The notes under the pieces are model-generated. The model was given only the letters and a program-made list of their open reading frames with translations. It did not search any database and was not told where the DNA came from. Position numbers and translations under genes: made by a program. DNA of 40,724 nucleotides from Candidatus Atribacteria bacterium (GTDB lineage Bacteria; Atribacterota; Atribacteria; Atribacterales; Caldatribacteriaceae). Positions 6,835 through 15,716 of the stretch are shown here, one piece after another. The stretch covers positions 1 to 40,724 of the forward strand of contig JAKPIQ010000136.1 in the NCBI GenBank assembly GCA_029549715.1, in the 5' to 3' direction. The first letter of the stretch is position 1, and the number at the start of each line of letters is the position of its first letter.

Positions 6835-7884
6835 TTATTTTTTTCTCAAAAAAGCAGGAATATCCAGGTCATCAAAAGAAAAGGAATCAGAAATCTCGCC
6901 TACTTCCTCCTCCCCCTTCTTTTCTTCATTCTGATCAAATCCCGTAGCAATAACAGTAATTTCTATCTCATCTTTCATTTTCTCGTCAACTATTGCCCCA
7001 AAAATGATGTTAGCTTCTTCTGAGGCAGCCTGGGTGATTATTTCTGCTACCTGGTTTACATCCCAGATACTAAGGTTAGACCCCCCGGTGACATTAAACA
7101 GTATTCCTTTAGCACCAGAAAAAGGAGTCTCTAACAGGGGACTATTTACCGCAAGATGTGCCGCTTCCTTAGCTTTATTTTCACCACCAGCTCTACCGAT
7201 ACCCATAAGAGATGTTCCTGCCCCCTCCATTATGGCTCTAACATCAGCAAAATCTAGATTAACTATTCCTGGAATATTAATAAGATCAGAAATGCTTTTC
7301 ACTCCCTGTAAAAGAATGCTATCTGCCATCTCAAAAGCTTCCCTTACCGAAGTAGAAGAATCAGCAATCTGCAAAAGACGGTCGTTGGGAACCACGATTA
7401 AGCTATCTACTTGCTCCCGCAAAAGTGCAATCCCTTCTTCTGCCTGTTGCATCCTCTTTTTCCCCTCAAAACTAAAAGGTTTGGTAACTACAGCTACGGT
7501 CAAAGCACCTAATTCTTTAGCCAAAGCAGCCACTATCGGTGATGCCCCAGTGCCTGTCCCCCCTCCCATGCCAGCAGTGATGAATATCATATCTGCTCCT
7601 TCCAAAATTTCAAAAATCTTCTCTTTGTCTTCTGCTGCTGCTTTCCGACCTACTTCCGGATCGGCACCTGCTCCCAATCCTCGGGTCAGCCTGGCTCCAA
7701 TTTGTAATCGAATATCAGCTAAAGATTGCTCTAAAACTTGAGTATCAGTATTCATGGCTACAAAAGTAACTCCCTTAAGACCAATTCGGACCATGCGATT
7801 AACCGCATTTCCTCCTCCACCACCTACACCGATGACTTTTATATTAACTTTTCCGTTACGAAGCCCTCGAGAACCCGAATGCAT
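6835..7884 (-). CDS. ftsZ: Cell division GTPase FtsZ
   Basis: Tubulin-like GTPase that forms the Z ring. [15 protein letters not shown] begins the Rossmann core, the tubulin signature GGGTGTG is at residues 107-113, and the T7-loop block [11 protein letters not shown] contains the catalytic Asp. The C-terminal tail [12 protein letters not shown] is the usual peptide that binds FtsA and other partners. 349 aa, complete. ATG 7884 has GGAGG nine bases upstream. It is the last dcw gene and follows ftsA by 18 bases. With no sepF nearby, FtsA (present) is the likely membrane tether. Confidence 0.97.
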   Translation of the reverse strand: MHSGSRGLRNGKVNIKVIGVGGGGGNAVNRMVRIGLKGVTFVAMNTDTQVLEQSLADIRLQIGARLTRGLGAGADPEVGRKAAAEDKEKIFEILEGADMIFITAGMGGGTGTGASPIVAALAKELGALTVAVVTKPFSFEGKKRMQQAEEGIALLREQVDSLIVVPNDRLLQIADSSTSVREAFEMADSILLQGVKSISDLINIPGIVNLDFADVRAIMEGAGTSLMGIGRAGGENKAKEAAHLAVNSPLLETPFSGAKGILFNVTGGSNLSIWDVNQVAEIITQAASEEANIIFGAIVDEKMKDEIEITVIATGFDQNEEKKGEEEVGEISDSFSFDDLDIPAFLRKK

Positions 7885-7902
7885 AATTATCGCCCTCCAC
7901 TT

Positions 7903-9168
7903 TCACTCCAACATAAAAAAGTCTTTAAACCAATCTATAATTTTAGATCCCCGATCCTCTAATTCGAGAACCAGCGATTTTTTGCCCCTTCTCTCTGTGA
8001 TGTCTTCCAGACCAAATTGCAACAAACCACAAGCAGTAGAAAACATGGGGTGGGATACAGTCTGAATCATCCCCACATGGTCTTTGCTCTCTGGAGAGCC
8101 CACCCTCACCGGCAATTCTAAAATAGAAGAACCCAACTCTGCTATGCCCTCTAAAAGAGCACTTCCTCCCGTTAAAACTGCTCCTCCTCGCAAAAAAGGA
8201 TAAAAACCCGAAGATTTAATCATCCGGCGGCTCAACAGAAATAGTTCCTTTACTCGAGCTTCTATTATCTCACAAGCATATTTCCTCTTTACCGTTTGTA
8301 GAGAGGAAAGCCCCAAATCTTTGACTTCAATAACTTCATCATCAGGAATATGCCGGCTAAAAGCACAACCATGATGCAGTTTAATTCTTTCCGCTTCATC
8401 CCGGGAAGTCCGTAAACCCACAGCCAAATCGGAGGTAATATTTTCTCCTCCTAAAGGAACCACTCCCGAATAGCGAATGGATCCTCCATAAAATATGGCT
8501 ATATCCGCCGTACCTCCTCCTATATCTATTAAAGCAATTCCCATCTCCTCCTCCATGGGATGCAGAACAGCCAAAGCAGAAGCAAGAGGCTGAAAAATCA
8601 ACCGGTGAACCTCCAAGCCTGCCTGTTGAAAACTCTTAGAAAAATTATGAAACTGGCTATCTTCTATAGTGATCAGGTGGGTTTTCACTCGAAGCCGAGA
8701 ACCAATCATACCCACAGGATCAGCTATTCCCGCCTGATCATCCACTATATATTCCTGAGGTAAAAGATGTAATATCTTTTTCCCTTCTAAATTTACTTCT
8801 GCTTTGGAACCTTCCAGAGCCTTGTCCACATCTCGAGAGTTAATCTCTCGTCCTCCTTTATTCAGAAAAACTTCATTCTCCAGGTTAAAAGAAGATACAC
8901 CATCACCAGCCACTCCAGCATATATCAAATCAGGCATAACATGAGCAATTTCCAGAGCCAAAGAAAATGACTCTCGAACCGCCCCTGCTGCTTTGTTAAT
9001 GTCTATTATCTTCCCTCTCCTGATACCCCGGGCACTACTTAGCCCCACTCCCAAAACTTCAATGGTATTGTTTTTTTTCCGCCCGATCAGGGTACAAACC
9101 TTACTGGTTCCTATATCCACTGCTCCCAAAACAGGAGAATAACTGTTCGAGTATCGCCAATTCTTCAA
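7903..9168 (-). CDS. ftsA: Cell division protein FtsA
   Basis: Actin-like ATPase that tethers FtsZ to the membrane. It has the phosphate-1 loop GAVDIGTSKVCTLIG, the phosphate-2 block IALIDIGGGTADIAIF and the adenosine region LTGGSALLEG. The C-terminus IIDWFKDFFML is the expected membrane-targeting amphipathic helix. 421 aa is typical. The start codon is TTG at 9168, overlapping the ftsQ TGA and preceded by GGGAGG, so translation is probably coupled to ftsQ. Confidence 0.96.
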   Translation of the reverse strand: MKNWRYSNSYSPVLGAVDIGTSKVCTLIGRKKNNTIEVLGVGLSSARGIRRGKIIDINKAAGAVRESFSLALEIAHVMPDLIYAGVAGDGVSSFNLENEVFLNKGGREINSRDVDKALEGSKAEVNLEGKKILHLLPQEYIVDDQAGIADPVGMIGSRLRVKTHLITIEDSQFHNFSKSFQQAGLEVHRLIFQPLASALAVLHPMEEEMGIALIDIGGGTADIAIFYGGSIRYSGVVPLGGENITSDLAVGLRTSRDEAERIKLHHGCAFSRHIPDDEVIEVKDLGLSSLQTVKRKYACEIIEARVKELFLLSRRMIKSSGFYPFLRGGAVLTGGSALLEGIAELGSSILELPVRVGSPESKDHVGMIQTVSHPMFSTACGLLQFGLEDITERRGKKSLVLELEDRGSKIIDWFKDFFMLE

Positions 9169-9812
9169 GAAAGATCCTCCCTGGCCGGCACTATGATCAA
9201 ATCATCCCCTACCCGAATATCAAACCCTCCTACCTCCAGATATCTCACTGATACGTCTCTCAAGTAGGGCTTAAGAATAGCCGACTTTTTCTTCAAATTA
9301 TTAACTCCCTCACACTTTATAAATATACCATTTTGCAGCTCCAAAATAAATAACTTATCACTCTCCACCACTATCGCTGAAAGAGGAATTTCAAACTCTC
9401 TTTTCCACTCTTTAATTAGACTCAAAGCTTCCAGTAACAAGCTTTTTTGGTTTTCTGGTAAATAAACCCTCACCAAATCGGAAGAGGAAGCAGGAATTTC
9501 TACCCCTTCCTCATCTACACAAAAAACCCTATCTCCTATTTCTATCCAGGCCTCCGGCTGACGTTCTTCTATTTCTATCCGTACCAGATAGGGAAAAACC
9601 TTGCTTACTTTTGCTTCCTTTACTTCAGGAAGCCCCTCCAGTCTTTTTTCAATCTCCCAGGAGCGAAGAGCAAAAATGTTACCACCCAGAGGAATGTCAG
9701 CCATATCTAATAGCTCCTCTTCTGGTAATCGTTGGTTACCGCTTATCTCTACTGCTTTCACTTTAAACAAGCCTGTCCGGAAAACCAGACTGAATAAAGC
9801 AAAAGAGACCAC
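9165..9812 (-). CDS. ftsQ: Cell division protein FtsQ (in-frame part)
   Basis: Bitopic divisome protein: a short cytoplasmic part, one membrane helix, an extracellular POTRA domain and a beta domain. A hydrophobic segment (FALFSLVF) is followed by VKAVEISGNQRLPEEEL (POTRA) and PYLVRIEIEERQPEAWIEI. The open frame begins with a GTG in the middle of the membrane helix and has no good ribosome-binding site. The missing first part is encoded just upstream in another frame, beginning at GTG 9868 on the murB stop, with the shift in a nine-T tract (see 9813-9868). So the protein is probably ~230 aa, made by a -1 shift, or the reference has a homopolymer error. It lies between murB and ftsA as usual. 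Confidence 0.85.
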   Translation of the reverse strand: MVSFALFSLVFRTGLFKVKAVEISGNQRLPEEELLDMADIPLGGNIFALRSWEIEKRLEGLPEVKEAKVSKVFPYLVRIEIEERQPEAWIEIGDRVFCVDEEGVEIPASSSDLVRVYLPENQKSLLLEALSLIKEWKREFEIPLSAIVVESDKLFILELQNGIFIKCEGVNNLKKKSAILKPYLRDVSVRYLEVGGFDIRVGDDLIIVPAREDLS

Positions 9813-9868
9813 CCCTAAAATAAAGTAAAAAAAAAGATCTGCCCAAAAAGCTTAGTTTTTTTCCACAC
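9813..9868 (-). other. Frameshifted N-terminus of ftsQ with a U9 slippery tract
   Basis: GTG at 9868-9866 overlaps the murB stop TAG and reads VWKKTKLFGQIFF, a typical FtsQ basic cytoplasmic tail, up to nine T residues (9827-9835 on the plus strand as A9). Reading on in frame soon hits TAG. A -1 slip at the tract gives FYFILGVVSFALFSLVF and joins the ftsQ frame perfectly, restoring a full transmembrane helix. Ribosomal or transcriptional slippage, a real mutation, or a one-base homopolymer error would all explain this. Confidence 0.6.
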
Positions 9869-10803
9869 TAAGGCCATAATTCTACTTCTCTTTCTAACCA
9901 CATATTTTTATTCATATATACCTCTTTTTGTATCCAATTCATAAGATATTCTATTTCCCAGGATTTTGCTCCCCCTAAATTGACAATAAAATTAGAATGC
10001 TTGGAGGAAACTTGAGCTTTTCCCACTCGCAAACCCTTAAGCCCCATTTCTTCTATTATTCGAGCAGCACTATCTCCGGGGGGGTTGCGAAATACACTAC
10101 CCGCAGAAGGCCACTCGAGAGGCTGTCTCTCTCGGCGCAAATAACAAAATCTCTTAATTTTTTCCCGAGAGACCTTCTGGTCCTCGGGAAAAAGGTGGAA
10201 AGCAGATCTCAAAATAACTGTTCCCTCTCCTTGTTTTAAATTAGAGTCCCGATAAGAAAAAGTTAAACAGCTTCTTGTCAACCATTCTTTTTTCCCACTC
10301 TTCCAGCGGACCTTCACCCTCTCTACCAAAGAACCAATTTCTTTCCCAAAACATCCGGCATTAATTCTAACAGCTCCCCCTACAGTTCCCGGTATCCCCA
10401 CCAAAAACTCACTTCCTCCCAAACCTTCCTGGAGAGCAAAACTAACCAGCTGGAAAAGAGAGGCACCTCCTCCCCCTTCTACGGTATTGCCCTCTCTTTT
10501 GAGTTCACAAAAATTCCCCTTCAGCCGAATTACCACCCCCGGAAACCCCTCGTCTTTTACTAAAATATTAGAACCGTGCCCTAAAATTTTCCATCTTATT
10601 CCTTCTTTTTCACAGAGAAAAATAACTTGATCCAGCTCCTCCTCATCTTTTACCTCGACCAGAGCGAGAGCTCTCCCTCCCACTTTCCAGGTAGTAAAGT
10701 CTCTCATTTCCGGCTGGACAATGATAGACAAGCCGGTAGTGTTCTCCAGCTCGCTCCTTATTTTCCCCCATTTGGGGAGCAAAGAATCAGCCCCACCTTC
10801 CAT
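9868..10803 (-). CDS. murB: UDP-N-acetylenolpyruvoylglucosamine reductase MurB
   Basis: FAD- and NADPH-dependent reduction of enolpyruvyl-UDP-GlcNAc to UDP-MurNAc. The FAD domain shows TTWKVGGRA, LGHGSNILVKDEGF and GIPGTVGGAVRINAGCFG; the substrate domain has SYRDSNLK and WPSAGSVFRNP with the catalytic Ser, and SSKHSNFIVN near the end. It is the shorter Bacillus-like type II form. I start at ATG 10803 (AGGAG four bases upstream). A longer frame to 10860 is open but only overlaps murC, and a TTG seven codons downstream is an alternative. It overlaps the end of murC by 46 bases. Confidence 0.94.
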   Translation of the reverse strand: MEGGADSLLPKWGKIRSELENTTGLSIIVQPEMRDFTTWKVGGRALALVEVKDEEELDQVIFLCEKEGIRWKILGHGSNILVKDEGFPGVVIRLKGNFCELKREGNTVEGGGGASLFQLVSFALQEGLGGSEFLVGIPGTVGGAVRINAGCFGKEIGSLVERVKVRWKSGKKEWLTRSCLTFSYRDSNLKQGEGTVILRSAFHLFPEDQKVSREKIKRFCYLRRERQPLEWPSAGSVFRNPPGDSAARIIEEMGLKGLRVGKAQVSSKHSNFIVNLGGAKSWEIEYLMNWIQKEVYMNKNMWLEREVELWP

Positions 10804-12143
10804 ACGTCTCCTGCACCCATCGTAACAACTAAGTCTTCCGGTTTCAATATCTTCAAGCACTCCTGAGCCGCTTCTTCCGGGCTCTCCACTAACTGAACTT
10901 TTTCAAATCCATTTTTCCTCATTTCCCGGTAAATCAATTCTGCAGAAATACCAGGAATAGGCTTTTCTCCTGCTGAGTAAACAGGTAAAATGAAAACCTG
11001 ATGAAATTTTTCTAAAACTCTGGCCATCTCTCGATATAGCTGTTTAGTTCTAGTATAACGGTGAGGCTGAAATATGACTACTAAACTTCCCTCCGCATAA
11101 TCTAGAGCAGTTTGCCACACAGTTAGCATTTCTGTAGGATGGTGGGCATAATCATCTATCACCAGTGCTCCTTTTACTCTCCCTATTTTCTCGAAACGCC
11201 TTTTCACTCCTCGAAAGGAAGAAATAGCTTCTTTCAAATGATTTATCCCTATCCCTACCTTCAATCCCACCGCTATAGAGGCCAAAGCATTATTTACGTT
11301 GTGTAGCCCGGGCACTCGTAATTCAAAATCAGCCAATTTTTTACCCTTCCAGTCTACCTGAAAAAGGAAACCATTTTTCTTTTTTTCTTTAATTCTCCCC
11401 CTTATATCTCCTCCTTCTCTACCATAAGTCACAATTTCTAAAGAGGAAAGATAAGGCAATATGGAACGAACGGTGGGGTGGTCCTGGCAAACTACTCCAA
11501 AACCACCTTCCTTTATCTGATGCAAAAAACGGACGAAAGCCTCTTTCTCCTTTTCCATATCTCCATAAAAACTCAGATGGTCGTCTTCAATATTTGTAAC
11601 TACAGCGCAAAAAGGATTGAGCTTCAAAAAAGAACCATCGCTTTCATCTGCTTCAGCTATAAAAAATCCTCCCTTCCCGGCTTTGGCATTACCCCCTATA
11701 TCTTCCAACTCTCCCCCCACCGAAACCGTAGGATCCAAACCCGCTATTTCGAAAAGTAGAGAAATCATGGAGGTAGTAGTGGTTTTACCGTGAGTCCCAG
11801 CCACAACGATACCTTTTTTATCATTCACCAAAGATGCCAGCATATCTCCCCTAAGAATAATGGGAAGATTCAGCCTCTTAGCCTCTTTTAATTCCTCATT
11901 CTCTTCAGGTATAGCTGAAGAAACAATCACTGCTTCTGCTCCCCAGACCTGTTCCAGACGATGACCTAAAAAAACTTTTACTCCTCTTGCCTTTAGGCGT
12001 GCTATAGCTTCATTCTCTATGATATCAGAACCACTAACCACATATCCCTGTTCATGGGCTATTAGAGCTAAGCCACTCATCCCTACTCCTCCGATACCAA
12101 TAAAGTGGAGATTACGGGGTAATAGATAACCTGTTTCGTCCAA
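10758..12143 (-). CDS. murC: UDP-N-acetylmuramate--L-alanine ligase MurC
   Basis: Adds L-Ala to UDP-MurNAc using ATP in the cytoplasm. It has the N-terminal Rossmann motif HFIGIGGVGMSG, the P-loop GTHGKTTT (residues 116-123), the family block EADESDGSFL, the HNVNNALASIAV motif and DDYAHHPTEM in the C-terminal domain. 461 aa is normal. It starts with TTG at 12143 behind GGGAGG and overlaps the end of murG by 32 bases. Confidence 0.96.
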   Translation of the reverse strand: MDETGYLLPRNLHFIGIGGVGMSGLALIAHEQGYVVSGSDIIENEAIARLKARGVKVFLGHRLEQVWGAEAVIVSSAIPEENEELKEAKRLNLPIILRGDMLASLVNDKKGIVVAGTHGKTTTTSMISLLFEIAGLDPTVSVGGELEDIGGNAKAGKGGFFIAEADESDGSFLKLNPFCAVVTNIEDDHLSFYGDMEKEKEAFVRFLHQIKEGGFGVVCQDHPTVRSILPYLSSLEIVTYGREGGDIRGRIKEKKKNGFLFQVDWKGKKLADFELRVPGLHNVNNALASIAVGLKVGIGINHLKEAISSFRGVKRRFEKIGRVKGALVIDDYAHHPTEMLTVWQTALDYAEGSLVVIFQPHRYTRTKQLYREMARVLEKFHQVFILPVYSAGEKPIPGISAELIYREMRKNGFEKVQLVESPEEAAQECLKILKPEDLVVTMGAGDVWKVGLILCSPNGGK

Positions 12144-13239
12144 TTCGTTTCCTCCCTCTTAGTTCCTCGATTATGGTCTGCGCAATTCGGGAAGCTGCCT
12201 CTTGCATATATTCTCCCTTTAAATTGGAAAAAACACAAGGGGGAGAAATCAAAATCTTTTCCATCTCTTCTGTAAGCAGAGAAGAGGTCAAGTCCTTTTC
12301 CTTTATAACTCGGGCCAAACCTTGCTTCTCCAGCCACTGAGCATTATACAATTGATGGTCATCGGTGGCTTCCCCATAGGGGATGAGGATGGCTGGTAAC
12401 TCAAACCAGAAAAGCTCAAAAACAGTATTAGCTCCCGCCCGGGCAATAGCTAGATCTGCTGCTGCATACGCTACTCCTGGCTGGGGTAAAAATTTATAAA
12501 CCAAATAAGGAAAAGGGAATTTTTCCGCCATTTCTTTGGTACGTTGAAAACCTTCCTCACCAGTAATATGAATTACCTGCAACCCTTTTTTCCCTAGCCA
12601 ATCTCTAGTTCCTAAGAAATTGACGTTAATTATTTCTGAACCCCGACTTCCTCCCATAACTAAGATAGTTTCTCGGTCTTTCTCCAATCCCAATTTTTGC
12701 CGAGCTTCCTCTCTTTTGCCCTTCCAATTCACTACTTCTTCCCGCAAGGGATTACCTGTTATCTCAATCCTCATCTCTTTATCCTTCCAGTAAGAAATAG
12801 TCTCCGGAGCAGAAACAAAGATCTTCTTGGCCCAGCGAGATACCACTCGGTTAGATAGGCCGGGATAAATATTCTGTTCATGAAGGTAAATGGGAACACC
12901 TAAAATTCTAGCCCACAGAGCACTCAGAAGAGAAAGATAACTTCCCATGCCCAATAAAGCCTGCGGACGATAGCGAAGAAAGTAAAAACCGGTCTGGAAA
13001 AAACCCACTAAATTATCCCCCAGCATAGATAAAAAAGAAAGACCCCACTTTCTATCCCAGCCTCGAGCTCGAATAAAAAGAAGTGAAAAACCAGCTTCCT
13101 TAACTAACTTTTCTTCCATTCCTCGCTTAGTTCCCAAAAATACTACTTGCAGGTTTTCCTTTTTCATTTCTTGAGCGATACAAAGAGAAGGGAAAATATG
13201 CCCTCCTGTTCCCCCACCGGCAATAAAAATCGTTTCCAC
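12112..13239 (-). CDS. murG: UDP-GlcNAc transferase MurG (lipid II synthesis)
   Basis: Peripheral membrane GT-B glycosyltransferase that adds GlcNAc to lipid I. The N-terminal GGGTGGHIFPSL is the lipid-binding G loop, ALLGMGSYLS the second, and LHEQNIYPGLSNR the third conserved block. The C-terminal donor site has GGSRGSEIINV and RAGANTVFELFWFELPAILIPY. 375 aa, complete. GTG 13239 follows the ftsW stop immediately, with GGGAGAG as ribosome-binding site. Confidence 0.96.
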   Translation of the reverse strand: METIFIAGGGTGGHIFPSLCIAQEMKKENLQVVFLGTKRGMEEKLVKEAGFSLLFIRARGWDRKWGLSFLSMLGDNLVGFFQTGFYFLRYRPQALLGMGSYLSLLSALWARILGVPIYLHEQNIYPGLSNRVVSRWAKKIFVSAPETISYWKDKEMRIEITGNPLREEVVNWKGKREEARQKLGLEKDRETILVMGGSRGSEIINVNFLGTRDWLGKKGLQVIHITGEEGFQRTKEMAEKFPFPYLVYKFLPQPGVAYAAADLAIARAGANTVFELFWFELPAILIPYGEATDDHQLYNAQWLEKQGLARVIKEKDLTSSLLTEEMEKILISPPCVFSNLKGEYMQEAASRIAQTIIEELRGRKRIGRNRLSITP

Positions 13240-14397
13240 CTATTCTCTCCCTCGAGCAATATTAAATAGAATCCCCAACTCGCTAAGAGTAACAATCAGA
13301 GAAGAATTACCATAACTCACCAAAGGCAGAGTTACCCCTGTAACGGGAATAAGCTTTAACACCGCACCCATATTAATAAAAACCTGCAACATGATGCTAA
13401 TGGTGATACCCATAGCCAAAAGCCCTAAAAACTCATCCTGGGCTTCTTGAGCAATTTTCCAGCCTCGCCACAGTATAATAGCAAATAATACCACCACCAG
13501 AGAGGTTCCTACAAATCCCAATTCTTCTCCTATAATAGCGAAAATGAAATCGGTATGGCGGTCAGGAAGGAAAAAAAATTTCTGACGACTTTCTCCCAAC
13601 CCTCGCCCCACCACTCCTCCCGAACCCAGGGCTATAAGAGATTGGATAGTGTGAAATCCTGTTCCCAGAGGGTCTTTCCACGGATCCCAAAAAGCCAGAA
13701 TCCGTTCTTGCCAGTATTCTTTTCCTCCAAAAAAAATGAGAAAAATACCACTGGGTATTAAAACTATCAAAATTAAAAGGAGGTGCTGCAATTTACTTCC
13801 ACCCAAAAATAGCATAACAAAAGCAATAAGAAACAGAAAAAAAGCGGTGCTTAAGTCTGGCTCAATCAATACCAAAAGACATATCAATCCCACTAAAATC
13901 AAAAAAGGCACAATTCCCCGTCGGAAATCCTCTACTCTCTCTTTATAGTTTGCTAAAGCGTCAGCTAAATATAAAATTATGCTCAATTTAGCCAGCTCTG
14001 AAGGTTGAAAGCTAAAAACTCCCAAATTTATCCACCGGTAGGAACCTCCACTCACTTTTCCTATTCCGGGTATAAAAACCAAAATTAAACAGACAAAGGT
14101 AGCTAAAAGTAAAAAATGGTTTAGACCCCGCAACCGTTCCAGGGAAATAAAAGTAAATATAGTTAAAAAAATAAAACCTATTCCTATCCCTAAAAGATGT
14201 CTTTTTAAGAAATAAAAAACATCGCCATAGGCATACAAAGCAGTAGTCATACTGGCACTAAAAACCATGAGAATTCCTAAAAGCAGGAGCAAAGACATGG
14301 ACCAGAAAAGATAAGGATCGATATTCCACCATCTTGATTCTCTTTTTCCCAAAAATGTTTGATTAATAGCGGGAAATTCCGCTTCGTTCCAATTCAT
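13240..14397 (-). CDS. ftsW: SEDS-family peptidoglycan polymerase FtsW
   Basis: Septal glycan polymerase that works with the class B PBP encoded by ftsI in this cluster. About ten membrane helices are visible, with RWINLGVFSFQPSELAKLS (catalytic Asp region), AFWDPWKDPLG, HTDFIFAIIGEELGF and PLVSYGNSSLIVTL. The usual SYGGSSL appears here as SYGNSSL, a small departure. I start at ATG 14397 (385 aa) since the longer frame to 14484 only runs into murD. The ribosome-binding site is poor, so coupling to murD is likely; a downstream TTG is possible. Confidence 0.93.
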   Translation of the reverse strand: MNWNEAEFPAINQTFLGKRESRWWNIDPYLFWSMSLLLLLGILMVFSASMTTALYAYGDVFYFLKRHLLGIGIGFIFLTIFTFISLERLRGLNHFLLLATFVCLILVFIPGIGKVSGGSYRWINLGVFSFQPSELAKLSIILYLADALANYKERVEDFRRGIVPFLILVGLICLLVLIEPDLSTAFFLFLIAFVMLFLGGSKLQHLLLILIVLIPSGIFLIFFGGKEYWQERILAFWDPWKDPLGTGFHTIQSLIALGSGGVVGRGLGESRQKFFFLPDRHTDFIFAIIGEELGFVGTSLVVVLFAIILWRGWKIAQEAQDEFLGLLAMGITISIMLQVFINMGAVLKLIPVTGVTLPLVSYGNSSLIVTLSELGILFNIARGRE

Positions 14398-15712
14398 AGA
14401 CCAATTGACGGAAGTGCTCCCCCCTTTCTTCAAAACTACGATATTGATCCCAGCTGGTACAGGCCGGAGAAAGAAGTACGGCATCTCCCTCCCCCGCTAA
14501 GCTTTTTGCTTTCTTTACCGCTTCCTCAAGAGAAAAAACCAGATGCCGCTCTAAATGAGGAGGAATAAATTTCTCTATTAGATTTCGAGATTCCCCATAA
14601 ACCACTACTGCCTTAACTTTACCACTTTGGAAGGTAGTGGTAAGCTCACTAAAGTCATCGATTTTTGCTTTTCCCCCCAATATCAGAATAACAGGACAAG
14701 ATAAAGACTCTACAGCCACTCTGGTCGAAGAAGGAGTAGTAGACTTAGAATCGTTAAAGTAATCTATCCCCCCCCAGCTTCCTACTTTTTCTAAGCGATG
14801 AGGTAGAGAAGAAAGAGAGGCTATGGCTTCCTCTGCTACTTTTTTCTCTACTCCTGCGAGTAGAGCTATAGACAGAGCCACCAGCAGATTTTCTTGCTGG
14901 TGCTTCCCGGGTAAGGAAAAATGGGAAAGAGAGAAAAGGGGCTCCTTCCCCCGAAAAACTTTATTATCCCAGATATAAAAACCTTCCGACAGTTTCTTAT
15001 CTCGGGCCACCGGTATTAATTGAGACTTAACCAACCGAGAAAAACGAGCCGACCAACAACTGGAAGAAAAATTAATCACGGCAAAATCAGTTCTTTTCTG
15101 GTTCTCCAGAATGCGAGCCTTGGCCCAAAAATAATTTTCCGTGGTAGAGTGGTAATCTAGATGATTGGGAAATAAGTTGAGCACCACAGCCACTGAAAAG
15201 CGAGCCTTATCAATGTGGGCTAACTGAAAGCTACTCAGTTCTACCACCCCCCAATCAAATTTTTCAGGAGCGGAGAGGCTTTCTATCAAAGGACAGCCCC
15301 AGTTTCCCCCTAAAAAAACTGACCAACCAGCTCTTTCTAAAATTTGTTTGGTCCAAAAAACAGTAGTACTTTTTCCGCAAGAACCAGTAACACCAATAAG
15401 GGGAAAAGAAATAAATCGAGTAGCTAGCTCTATCTCACTAATCACCGGTATTTTGCGTTCTTTTGAAGCTCGTAAAACCGGATGAGTTAGTGGTATACCA
15501 GGGCTAGTTATGACCTCTGAGATAGAAGGAAAATCAGCTTTCATCAGAAAATCTGCCGGGGAACAAAACTCAAACCTTTCATCTTCTTTTATATCTTGAG
15601 GTATGTGCTCTTCTTCAAGATAGTCATCCATAGCTAAAACTTTTTCTTTCTGCCTCAACAGGAACCGGGCAGCTGCTATCCCTGTTCTCCCCAGGCCCAA
15701 AACTACTCGCAC
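14363..15712 (-). CDS. murD: UDP-N-acetylmuramoylalanine--D-glutamate ligase MurD
   Basis: Adds D-Glu to UDP-MurNAc-L-Ala. GLGRTGIAAARFLL is the N-terminal nucleotide-like fold, GVTGSCGKSTT the P-loop, VVELSSFQLAH and LNLFPNHLDYH the central-domain motifs, NDSKSTTPSSTRVA the C-terminal domain, and LLSPACTSWDQYRSFEERG the end signature. 449 aa. The start is GTG 15712 behind GGGGGATG, four bases after mraY. It overlaps the chosen ftsW start by 35 bases. Confidence 0.95.
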   Translation of the reverse strand: MRVVLGLGRTGIAAARFLLRQKEKVLAMDDYLEEEHIPQDIKEDERFEFCSPADFLMKADFPSISEVITSPGIPLTHPVLRASKERKIPVISEIELATRFISFPLIGVTGSCGKSTTVFWTKQILERAGWSVFLGGNWGCPLIESLSAPEKFDWGVVELSSFQLAHIDKARFSVAVVLNLFPNHLDYHSTTENYFWAKARILENQKRTDFAVINFSSSCWSARFSRLVKSQLIPVARDKKLSEGFYIWDNKVFRGKEPLFSLSHFSLPGKHQQENLLVALSIALLAGVEKKVAEEAIASLSSLPHRLEKVGSWGGIDYFNDSKSTTPSSTRVAVESLSCPVILILGGKAKIDDFSELTTTFQSGKVKAVVVYGESRNLIEKFIPPHLERHLVFSLEEAVKKAKSLAGEGDAVLLSPACTSWDQYRSFEERGEHFRQLVYELERSGISRY

Positions 15713-15716
15713 TTTT

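Noticed and set aside
7004-7741. 245-codon plus-strand ORF opposite ftsZ
   Set aside because: It is a low-complexity antisense shadow of the highly conserved ftsZ frame, with no ribosome-binding site or known domain.
12083-12337. 84-codon minus-strand ORF at the murG-murC junction
   Set aside because: It is out of frame with murG and murC, lies inside both, and has no domain.
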